Shown one piece after another: positions 1-12,300 of a stretch of DNA of 64,000 bases. The notes under the pieces are model-generated. The model ran no database searches. It saw only the letters and a program-made list of their open reading frames with translations, and was not told the origin of the DNA. A program made the translations under genes and the position numbers. Origin of the DNA: Scolanthus callimorphus (Eukaryota; Cnidaria; Anthozoa; Actiniaria; Edwardsiidae); the NCBI GenBank assembly GCA_033964015.1, contig CM066920.1, forward strand, positions 5,175,912-5,239,911, read 5' to 3'. Positions within the stretch are counted from its first letter, which is position 1. Every line of letters begins with the position of its first letter.

Positions 1-369
1 TATCAGGGACATTAGGACCTCAATTTCGTCCCCAGAGCTTACTCCGCTGTTGCTGTTTGTCGTAGGCTCTGGCGGCAGACAATCGTAGGCCGATTCTGAT
101 TGGCCGATATCCGCGCTTGCCATTTTTAAATTTGATAATACCCGATGTCCTAAATTCTAAGCGTTTCCATGGGTTTTCATAGACTGCTTGCAGCCCCTTC
201 TTCGGCGAAACGTCCGTAAATCGAGGGAAATGTTTTTTTTTTCTGTCCTTTGCGTTAGCCTGTGTCTTTCCTCTTTTTTATGAATTCATGTATTGTTAAT
301 CTGTGATATGTTGTGTAATGTCAGGAAAATGTATTGGGGAAAAAACGATTTACTTCCTTTCTCACGTAC
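1..369. other. Intron of ATP7, no coding sequence recognised
   Basis: This lies downstream of the donor at 366-369 of the GDGIND exon. I searched the minus strand for the next expected exon (the family's NDLLD and last transmembrane pair) and did not find it, so the remaining exons must lie outside the window. Confidence 0.6.
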
Positions 370-3300
370 CTTTATTAGTACGACATCTGCAGCTTCTACG
401 GCCACGTCCGTCCCTGTGCCGATAGCAATGCCGACGTGTGCTTGGGCGAGGGCGGGCGAGTCATTAATACCGTCCCCTACCATGGCCGTGATAAAACCGT
501 TCGTCTGAAGCGCGCGAATCTTGGCGACCTTGTGAGATGGAAGCACTTCCGCAAATACTTGCTGGATCCCAACCTGAAAAGAAAGGCATGTCAGTTTTTG
601 ATGATGACAGAGGCCAATAAGTAACCCTCTAGTCTTTTCGAACATGAAACGCCTAGCAGGGAGTGAAATAAAATATGTATATATGTATATACGCAAGACC
701 ATATGTGTTTAAACAGCCTGCGTCAGCCGCTCCTTTATTATTGTTTTCGTTTGATATCAGAAGACGAATAACGTGTAGAAATCTCTTAATAAACATCTAA
801 AAACAAAGTTCCAGATCTGATTTACCAAATTCAATCAAGAACATTGCAGCCGATGGAAACGGATGCCTTCTCCGACATGGTATGTTGCTATGCCGTCAAA
901 ATGGCGGCTGACACAGGCTCTTTAAGACTCAAATGAACTAAATTAACCCCCCGCATCAGATCGCGAGTTTTCTGCGAGCAAGATAGCCGTCAACATCACA
1001 ATCTCCTTATTTCTCGCGATAGTAACGATCTCAAATGCCTGCAAAGATGCCAGTGACGTGGTAACAAAACACTGGCACAACCCAGTATACCAGTACACCA
1101 ACAGCAAGCACACGCTCTGACAGAAGAACTACAGTAATTGTTGACAAAGATCCTGGCCATGTGCCATGCCTTATAAAAACAGAATTAGGCAGGTATCTGG
1201 CGCTTGTAGTCTGTTGTACCATTACTGTCTTGAATGATCTGTTACCTGTTGAGCTATGGCCATGGCAGTCTTCTTGTTATCACCGGTCAGCAGTACCACG
1301 CGTAAGCCCATGCGCTTAAGGGTGGAGACCGTAACTTGAGCTTCGCTTTTGAGCGTGTCAGCTACCGCCATCATACCGACAAGTGTATCTGCGATAAAAA
1401 GCAGAGAAGACCATTATTCGAACCTCGGATTGACGAAATATGAAGTGACCGAAAAATCAATTTGTTCCCTCTTTGTGTAGAGGAACAAAAAGGTAAGTCT
1501 AAAAGTATTATTCGAACCTCGGATTGACGAAATATGAAGTGACCGAAAAATCAATTTGTTCCCTCTTTGTGTAGAGGAACAAAAAGGTAAGTCTAAAAGT
1601 AAAAAAACAAACATGCAACCCAGGGTTTGAAAGTAACTGTAACGCAGTGTTGCTTTCATACTGTACTTTTGCATGTGACAAAAACGTCTGGCCAAACTAC
1701 CATCTCAGAATAAAGAGCTTTACGAGTTAAGTCGAAAGTCTGACACTTGGTCATCAACGCGACCAGCTGGTAGCACATTTTGGTCAGGTGTTGGGTTATG
1801 GAATAGGTGCGCGACAGCATGCAACATACCACGACATGCACTTGGTCACATTGGCTCACTTATAACCACACATGCCACACCAACACCATATGACAGTATG
1901 GATTTACATATTTACTCACCATCTATGCCAATCAGTATAGCATTTTCCCCTTAGTTTCATGTGACACCATGGCGTCCTCCATCTCGTCAGTAACGACATG
2001 CACTTGGTCACATTGGCTCACTTATAACCACACATGCCACACCAACACCATATGACAGCATGGATTTACATATTTACTCACCATCGATGCCAATCAGTAT
2101 AGCAGTATGCCCTTTAGTTTCATGTGACACCATGGCGTCCTCCATCTCGTCAGTAACGACATGCACTTGGTCACATTGGCTCACTTATAACCACACATGC
2201 CACACCAACACCATATGACAGTATGGATTTACATATTTACTCACCATCTATGCCAATCAGTATAGCAGTATGCCCTTTAGTTTCATGTGACACCATGGCG
2301 TCCTCCATCTCGTCAGTAACGACATGCACTTGGTCACATTGGCTCACTTATAACCACACATGCCACACCAACACCATATGACAGCATGGATTTACATATT
2401 TACTCACCATCTATGCCAATCAGTATAGCAGTATGCCCTTTAGTTTCATGTGACACCATGGCGTCCTCCATCTCGTCAGTAACGACATGCACTTGGTCAC
2501 ATTGGCTCACTTATAACCACACATGCCACACCAACACCATATGACAGTATGGATTTACATATTTACTCACCATCTATGCCAATCAGTATAGCAGTATGCC
2601 CTTTAGTTTCATGTGACACCATGGCGTCCTCCATCTCGTCAGTAACGACATGCACTTGGTCACATTGGCTCACTTATAACCACACATGCCACACCAGCAC
2701 CATATGACAGCATGGATTTACATATTTACTCACCATCGATGCCAATCAGTATAGCAGTATGACCCTTAGTTTCGTGTGACACCATGGCGTCCTCCATCTC
2801 GTCAGTAACGACCATGCACTTGGCCACATTGGCTCACTTATAACCACACATGCCACACCAACACCATATGACAGCATGAATTTACATATTTACTCACCAT
2901 CGATGCCAATCAGTATAGCAGTATGCCCTTTAGTTTCATGTGACACCATGGCGTCCTCCATCTCGTCAGTAACGACCATGCACTTGGCCACATTGGCTCA
3001 CTTATAACCACACATGCCACACCAACGCCATATGACAGCATGAATTTACATATTTACTCACCATCGATGCCAATCAGTATAGCAGTATGCCCTTTAGTTT
3101 CATGGGACACCATGGCGTCCTCCATCTCGTCAGTAACGACCATTCCGTTCTGCTGCATCCAATCGCGATTGCCAATCTGAACCTTGTAAGACCGACCGCT
3201 TGTGCGCTGGCCTGAAAAAGAAACACAAATGTTATCGGCGAGGACTTGGCACGCAATGATCATACGAATGTGAAAATTACAGCGAGGAAAAATTACACTT

Positions 3301-6300
3301 ACTGGTACCGAGGGAAACAGTATGTTTAAAGAGGAACAAGGGGATCCACTGTAGCTGAGATATTATTCAAAGTATTAACGCAAATAAAGATCGAAATATG
3401 CTAAATTATTGCTAAATGATGCCTCTTACTGTCCTCCAAGTTTGATATCCATCACACGAATATTATAAAAGTTATAACCAAATTTATATTTACAGAACAT
3501 CCGCTTGGACTTTTCGTGGAGTCACCTTAAAACATGTTGTTGCCCTCCCAGTTGTCGCCAGAGAAACAGTCGAATTTCTTCACGCAAAACCCACCTTGTG
3601 TGTTGATCTGTGTTCCATCTTCGCCCTCCTTCTTCTGTCTCTTGTTGGGCTCCAGTAACAAATCCTCGATGCTAGAGACGGTACATGTTAGTCCATATCC
3701 TGGCACCGCTTTAAACCCGCTACATCGGCCAAGAGTTTCTGTTCGCAGCTCCTGTAACCAGTGTAATCAATTTAGTCAGTGTTTTCTTGTGGCTTCGAGC
3801 ACTACGGCGAACTTATCAATACGATGTTCTCACCGCCGCACACACCAACAACATTAATTCTGTGAAACAATCTAATATTTTTTATTGCCTAAAATGTATG
3901 CCATCGGATATTGCTATCGGCCACAAGCACATTCTCATATTGGTCCCTCATATCTTGAGCTAAACGCTGCTGTGAATGTAGTGATCACGTGCCCAACGCG
4001 TGATAGTGATTTTGATTGGCTCACAAGAAACCAGTCACGTGTTCAGTGAGTGATAGTAAGGTTATTTGGCCTGCGATTGGCTGACGGGGAAACCATTCGG
4101 GAGAAACTTGTAATTTCTCTCGTTTGTGATTGGCTGGCTAGGTGTATTAGGCCTTACTGTAGTCACCTTTTTCGCAAATGTGGTGATAGCCACACCAAGA
4201 GGATGTTCACTGTTGTTCTCTGCTGTGCCCGCCACGGCCAGGAATTCCTGCAGGTTGCATACGCTTGGTTGGACAAACAGCGCTGTCTTTACCACCTCGG
4301 GTTTACCGTGTGTCAGAGTGCCGGTCTTGTCAAACACCACCGCCGTTACCTGTCCAGACAACAACATTAGGAGCCTGTTCCGAGAGATGGTAAAGCGCGC
4401 GCGAAATGTGCTCGAGCGGAAGATAGAGCGCGCGCGAAATGTGCTCGAGCGGAAGATAGAGCGCGCGCGAAATGTGCTCGAGCGGAAGATAAAGCGCGCG
4501 AACTGTGCTCGAGCGGAAGATAGAGCGCGCGCGAAATGTGCTCGAGCGGAAGATAAAGCGCGCGCGAAATGTGCTCGAGCGAAAGATAAAGCGCGTGCGA
4601 AATGTGCTCGAGCGGAAGATAAAGCGCGCGCGAAATGTGCTCGAGCGGAAGATAGAGCGCGCGCGAAATGTGCTCGAGCGAAAGATAGAGCGCGTGCGAA
4701 ATGTGCTCGAGCGGAAGATAAAGCGCGCGCGAAATGTGCTCGAGCGGAAGATAAAGCGCGCGCGAAATGTGCTCGAGCGGAATTTTCTGAAACTCCACAG
4801 GACAACTTGCTACGCAGTCTACATCACTTAATTGTGAAAGGTCATGAGAAACTTAGTGGCCAAACTTAGAGCACGAAACAGGCATTCGCGACGCTGATTC
4901 GGTCATGCCTTGCTCTAATACAGTGTAACTAGCTTTCCTGTCATCACAGTATTATTTGTGCTATTCATATAGAATTCCATATTAATGTACTGTGCTATCG
5001 AGTTAAGCTTGGAGCGCCCATAGTAATGTTTTAACGGTTCGTTTCATTAGTTTTGCGTTTGAGACTAAATCCCCAGCGCTGGCCTGCAGTCTAATGTGAA
5101 TCGCTCCTCCACACCGTAATGAAACACTCACCTTGTGCGCAGTCTCGAGAGGTTCGCCTCCCTTGATGAGAATGCCATTCTGGGCCCCAATCCCCGTACC
5201 CACCATCACGGCCGTAGGGGTGGCCAGACCTAAAGCACAAGGGCAGGCGATGGCCAGCACGGTGATGCCGATTTGGAACGCGAAACCGACGATGAACTCT
5301 CCTTTGTTGTCCTTTTCGGGCTGATGAAAGAAACGAAACTTTGTCAACCCCAAAAACTAACCATATGAAACGTAAAATATTTCATCCTCACACTCTACTT
5401 TAAACAACGCACAGAAAGATACCGAGTCAGAAATCAGAAACAGGCGAAGAAAGGAGAGTTCACTACCAGATAATTATTTGCTATTTCCGAAAACCAGTCT
5501 TATTTCACCCGCATTTTAGTTTCCTTTTATGATGTATGCATGTATGAACGTGTGTGGTACAATGAAGTTATTGCTCTTGTCGTTGATTCGCTCAAGACTG
5601 TGCACCAGTGCTTGCTACTATATGCATCCTCGATAGCCTGATACCCAGCTCTCCTCTGGGGTTGTATGGAAATGTTTGTTTTGAGTTTCAGGCAAAAGTC
5701 TCGACTTACATTAAACTTCTTGCGAATGATAGTGATGTCCGAGAACCCGATGACGATCCATATGACGAATGTCACTATGGAGATAACGATGACAATGGGT
5801 ACAAAGTAGCCGGACAGGGTGTCCGCGAACTTCTGAATCGGCGCCTGCACAGAAAGAGAGTCCACACGTTAGAAAACTGCACCGAGGGAGGTACTCTATG
5901 AGGAATATGAAACATAAACTTTCTCTAGCATGGAAGAAAGAGTTGTAGTTCCCAGAGTAAAAGTAGCTCCCCAAGTAACCAGAAAAGCCGGTTACTGACT
6001 GTTCACACGACTGCGAAAATGAAAATGAAATGAAATGAGGAAAAACCGAGCCGCCTTCTGATATAGCGCTGTTCACGCTGACGTCATCCAATGTTCTTAA
6101 TGTGCCAACCAGTGATCGATTGGTTCACAGAAAAAAGGGCACTGTTCAATCTACGGTTGGCACAATAGCAACAAAATTGCAACGATGATAAACAGTGAAT
6201 TGAGCCAGGGGCGGATTTAGGGATCGGGAGATTTTCCCATACACTTGCTGTATTTGCTGGGGCAAAATTGAAAATTTTCGAGCCATGTTTTAACTATTCG

Positions 6301-9300
6301 CCCCCCCCCCCCCTCCCCTGGATCCGCCCCTGATAACGCTATGAGTTCACTACAGCAAAAAAGCTGGTCGCAATTTCAAACTATAGACCATCACAAACCT
6401 TAGAGGTCTGAGCTTCTTCAACAAGTTTCACGATCTGCGAGAGCGTGGTGTCTTGTCCCACGTGTGTGGCCTCGATAAGTATAGCGCCATTCTGATTCAT
6501 GGTCCCCCCGATCACAGAGTCGCCAAGTTTCTTGGATACAGGCATGGATTCGCCAGTGATTAGGGACTCGTCTGCCATAGAGGAACCGTCAATAACACGG
6601 CCATCTACCGGGAACTTAGCTCCAGGGACAACCTAAACAAACACGCCAAAGTTATAGACTTGTCACAAGTCGACCTCTCTAAGTGACTGTTGAACGCTTT
6701 GCGTTGTATTAAATGTCAATAAAGTTTTCATTGCTACTACGAAAAGCGAGCGAAGCGAGCCGAGACCCAACCAAGCACAAATATCTTGTTAAAGGTCGTT
6801 AAGAAAGTACAGCCAAATCAGTACAATACAATCATTTTATTGAACGCCGATGACGTTGAACGTGGGGAGTGGTCGCCCAGTGTACCGACCTGAGTTTATG
6901 TTGCAAGAGGTAAAAGTATTTTAAAATCTTATCGCGTGTCTTTTCCCATTTTTCTTTGAGAAAAGGCGTAACCTTGCTTTATTTTTTGCCCGAGCTTTTC
7001 ATCCCTTTACTAAATTTCATCAGACAATCAGAAATTGTTAAGCTCGCAAAAACAACTACCACGATCTGGCACGCATCTGGGGATGGGGGGGGGGGGGGGG
7101 GGGGGGGGATGGAAAATGGCGGACTATAGTCATCATCTTCATACTGATAGAGACTTATAATTCAGACCATCCGGATTTTTTTTTCGTATTTGTTCCCCGT
7201 TAATACAGAGCGGACCTGAGCATCTCACCGAGTACAACCTTTACTCAAATAAGTCAACTGTATACGACAGTACCTTCAGAATATCTCCCCTCTGGACCAG
7301 GTCCACACTAATAGTGTCCTCCTTAGTGACGTCGTGTGTACCCGGCCTGAGGTCGACCAACACAGCAGTAGCTGGCTGTAGTGAGAGCAGCTTGGCCAGC
7401 GCCTCAGACGTCTTGCCTTTAGCGACGTGTTCCATCCACCGGCCAAGTGATATGAACACCAGAAGCATGGGTGGCGTGTCAAAGAATGTCATGGGACTGT
7501 TCGAGCTGCGTTCTGCCATGGCAACCACCACCACGACAATCTGAAGACAAAGAACACAATTAAAGAGCCTCAGTCAGGTGTAGCCTCCTCCGCATGGCAT
7601 CTCTCTCGAAGGAAGACAGAGAAAGAGAAGAGAACATTCCTTCCTGCCCGCTGAACCTAAAACACAGGAAGCCCAACCCCTTCATTTCCTTGGAAGCCCA
7701 CCCCCTTGCATTGTTAAGCCACAGAGTTACCAGCGGAGGAGGCTAAGTCAGCCGCTATTTTGTCGGCCTAGCAATATACTAAGTCGGAGAAAGCATCCAT
7801 TTCCATCGGCTGATTAAGGAAATGTAATGTAATAGTTTCGATTCAATTCGGCAAATGAAGAATAAAAGATAAATGTTTCATTACTAATGTATCTTTGTCT
7901 TTTTTTTTCTTTTGCATTTGAAGGTCGCGCAAACAACACGCGGGGAGAAGCTGCAAGGCGAACACCACGTGGTAACTAGATTTGCTTCCCGCTTGACCCA
8001 GTCCACCTCAACCCTATAACTAATGGCCACCTCGAAGTCGACTTGCTTTGCCTCGGTGGGCATGGTTCATAGGTAGGACCGCGCTTTGCTTCTCGCTGCA
8101 CAGCCCAAACTTTGTCCATGCCATTTGACAGTTTTTTTGTCATAAGCTGCCAAGGTAAAAGACCAGACAAGTTGGTATATATTTTTAACTCCCTACCGAG
8201 TAGACGTAAGCGATGGTGGTAGCGAGCATAATCAGCACGTCCATGTTGGTTGTCCTGTGCTTCAGGGCTTTGTACGCGGTCACATAGAAATGGCGACCTC
8301 CCAAAACCTGGCAAAGATTAAATACAACGATTTCTTCTAGTTTCTGTCTGATAAAACTGCCTTTTTGGGTTTTGGGATTTCAGGGTTTCCTTATCCAATC
8401 AGATTATTGCCCTGGTTTGCCTAGTGCAGTCACCTAGCTTACGTCGCGACGTTAGTCTGGTTTACATCGCGACGAAAGCTAGTCGATAGGCAAGCTAAAT
8501 GGATAGGATGGTTTCAGTGGTCGAAAAGGAAACCAAAAATCCCAAAGCCGATTTGTTAGGCGTGGGAAAACCAAAAATCGAAGACCGCCGTCTTCGATTT
8601 TTGGCCACGCGGTACAGGGAGAGGAGAAAATAAAACCACCACCTCGCCTTCGTTATTTCGTTCCCTCAGACCGCGTGTTCACAAATCCAACTTTGCCGCA
8701 ACGGCTAACGTCCCTTATCACATGAAAGCTTGCGCCGCGTATCAAACGAGGTGCAATAAGCCGTACCTGTACGGGCGTGCAGAGAATAAACATCAGCAGG
8801 TTTTCGAGGGAGAGACCAGGTATGACCATCACGTGAGGTTTCTTGCCGACTTCTTCCAGAATCACATAAGAAATGAAGATCGCGAACACAGGTAACCCAA
8901 AGATCAGGGAGAACAGAAACGAGCGACGCCATCTGCAATAGTATTAGAATGAAAATGTTTATTATGCGCTGGTGCTCTCGCACGCTTGCTGGCCACTTCT
9001 CTGACAAGAAAATAGCTCAAATCGCAATCCAATTCCATCCTCTTGATAACAGGTCAAAACAACCTAGAATTGCATTTGTCTAACAATTGAAAGGTTGTTC
9101 TATTAATCTGGAGGATTATTTTGATTACTACGGGCAAATGTACATGGGTTTTCACGTTACAATTTTACTTATTTTTATGTCCACGGTGGACGAATATTGA
9201 ACGTGCGAGAGCCCTTTTAACGCCTGCTAGTAGGTACATTCGTGAAATAAAATCATCGCAAATAGGTTATATGTTGGTCAGCTCGACACTTACTTTTTAA

Positions 9301-12300
9301 TGGCACGAGTGTGATCAATCTTGTCCCTTTTCTCGTCATTACTAGCAAGCGAAGCTCCAAACCCTAACCCCTCAATGGCCTCTATGATATCACGTGGTCC
9401 TGTCACCTCCGTGTCATATTTGAACCGGCCACTGCTAGTTGCCAGGGCAACAGACGCCAGAAGGACTCCCGGATGCTTGATCAGGGTCGACTCGATCAGA
9501 TGAACACAGGACGAACATGTCATGCCATTGATCTTAAATTAAACAAACAAAAACAATTCTTAGAATGACGCAACGCGGGGAAAGTAACATTTAGGCTTTG
9601 TCCTCGTTAAACAGTCCTGTAGCCCAGGTGCTTTCCCACCATCCGTGCCAGCGCTAACGAGATGTTTCAATTCTCTCTTTATCTCGATTATAAAAAACCG
9701 TACGTGGCCTTAACAGCACCAAAATTCATTTGCTAGTCGTCTTTAAAACATATGCCTTCGAATTCTACGTTCTACAAGAAAGTTTGAGGCGTAAATAGCA
9801 CATTTTCTTATACGCATGCGTCAGTGGCTATCACCAGAGCCTCTCCCGGTGACGAGCCGGTGAGCTCTGGGTACGAGAATGGGACTCAAGGATACTCAAG
9901 AGCAAGATGCGTCTTTGAGCCAGCGACAAAAAAAAAAAACCGCCATGCGCGGGCCCTGGGAACGAGATCGGAGAATCTAGCGTTAGTTTGGCGGAGCATC
10001 TCCCGAAAGGAAAGATCTTTTGATCACCTAAGCACCGGATAAAAGATAAATAATTCTCCCAGAAAAAGAAACAAAACCTCCCAGTACTTACCATTATTTC
10101 CACGGAGTTTTCCCCTTGTCCCGTTTGATCCATCAGGTCGCATCCAAATCCCATGGACTTCACATGACAGACTATCTCATCAGATTTTATCCTGAGCTTA
10201 TCATATTTCACCTCAGCTTTTTGCGCCAGCAACCCAACCAGCACAGACTTGACACCTGTAAACAGAGAAAAGTCGACGTGAAAAATCTTCTAGTAATAAT
10301 AACTGCAGTTTTTTTTTTGCATAATACTGCAGTTTTGCATATACTGCGAATTCCAATATTTCAGATATCCAATTCTATATGGGAAATCAAAGCTTCGGGA
10401 GGCTAGAGTCCGTTAAGAAAATAGAACGAAAAAGCGATGCGAGGCGACGAGGCGCGAAGCGACGAGTGAAATATCTCCTTTTTCCGCTGTTTTCGGCGGA
10501 ATCTATATCTACTCAAGATTTGAATAGAATAAAAACAGCATCACAGACTTTTTTACTGACGGATAAAATACGCAGTTTGGCATTGGCTGGAGAATTCGCA
10601 GAATTATAGCGGAGCTCCAGCGCGGGCCGAAGGCCCGCGCTAGCGGAGCACCATACCTAAGAGAAAAACGTATAGTATACTATCGAGTTGATTTTTGAAC
10701 GTCACGGGCATTATGGATCTTTTTGATGACGTCATTGATGACGCAAGGGCACGTGACTTAGGTATAGAGTTCCACTTATGGTCTTTGAAAGTTTGTCCAA
10801 GTTTGGCTTCTATAGAAGCTACCCTTCGGAAGATATGATTTTTTCTTTATTTTTCTGTATTAAACCTATAGCGTACGCCGTCCGTCCGTCGTCCGTCCGT
10901 GTACACATGGGAACCCCGTGGTATGCAAAGAAAAAATTATATCTCCTCAAGGGAACACGCTAAGACAACCATACTTGGGATATTTTGTCTATGCCACAAG
11001 GGGGGTGCTGTAACCCGGACACGTGATGTGACGTCATCGATGACGTCATCAGTGATTGAAAAATGAATATCTCGTGAAGGGAAGACTCTAAAACAACCAA
11101 ACTTTGGTAATGTGGTCTAGGTCACCAGGTGAGCGAAATGAAGTGATCACGTGATATGACGTAATCGATGACGTCATCTATGCTTAAAAAATCAATATCT
11201 CGGGAAGGGAAGACTCTAAAACAACCAAACTTGGGTAGTGTAGTCTAGACGACCAGATGAGCGAAATGAAGTGGTCACGTGATATGACGTCATCGATGAC
11301 GTCATCTATGCTTAAAAAATTAATATCTCGTGAAGGGAAGACTCTAAAACAACCAAACATGGGTAGTGTAGTCTAGACCACCAGATGAGCGAAATGAAGT
11401 GGTCACGTGATATGACGTCATCGATGACGTCATCTATGCTTGAAAAATTAATATCTCGTGAAGGGAAGACTCTAAAAGAACCAAACTTGGGTAGTGTAGT
11501 CTAGACCACCAGATGAGCGAAATGAAGTGGTCACGTGATATGACGTCATCGATGACGTCATCTATGCTTGAAAAATTAATATCTCGTGAAGGGAAGACTC
11601 TAAAGCAACCATATAAACCATGTAAACATGGGAATCCCTTTCATTCACATAGAATATTTTATAACCAGGAGCTCCGCTTTTAGCCAGTGGCTAAATCTAT
11701 GTATTAGAAACCGCAGTAAAACAACCTCATATTATACGCCTGATACATCTACATATAGATCAACCAATATTTCAATATTAAATACGGAAGGAAAAATTGA
11801 ACATGCTTTTTCATCCAAGCAGTTTCAAAAGCTAAAAACTCAAGTCAAAATATTGTAATTATTCAAACTTGACGAGGACTTTTCCGTGCGATTTCAGATT
11901 ACTCGAGAAATGAAAATAAAATCTTTTTATATGGAAGAACTTCGGTCATAACAAGAGTAACTTTTTCAGTGTTTATGGCCATAGTACAGTGTGCTAGATA
12001 GGCGACTTTGTAGAGCAAGTTAAATTTTAAGAGTAATTGTTCGAGTAATTCAGAAGCTCTTTTGTTTGGGTGAGCAACTATGGTATAGTCTTATAGTCTA
12101 AAGATTTTCTCTACCAGCAACTAACAGCTGGCGAAAAAAAATTGTGAGCAAAATCAAATAACAACATTCAATGAAATAATCATCGTTCAAAATGAAAACA
12201 TAAAATAGACTTACTTTTCGCGAAGAGGTTCGCGAAGTCACCTCTAGATTTAACTTGATGTATATGTAGTTTTTATGGTTTGTGATTTCGTACAGCGAAG

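Noticed and set aside
2082..2160. Duplicated ATP7 exon fragments as alternative exons
   Set aside because: None of the copies has a convincing branch/pyrimidine tract and acceptor before the exonic part, so they cannot be called exons from sequence alone.
1831..3140. CRISPR-like array
   Set aside because: The units are contiguous tandem repeats with no unique spacers, and the genome is eukaryotic.
4126..4869. 247-codon plus-strand open frame of Arg/Ala/Lys repeats
   Set aside because: It is the other strand of the 33-bp array and the ATP7 exon. Any frame stays open because the unit length is divisible by three and has no stops.
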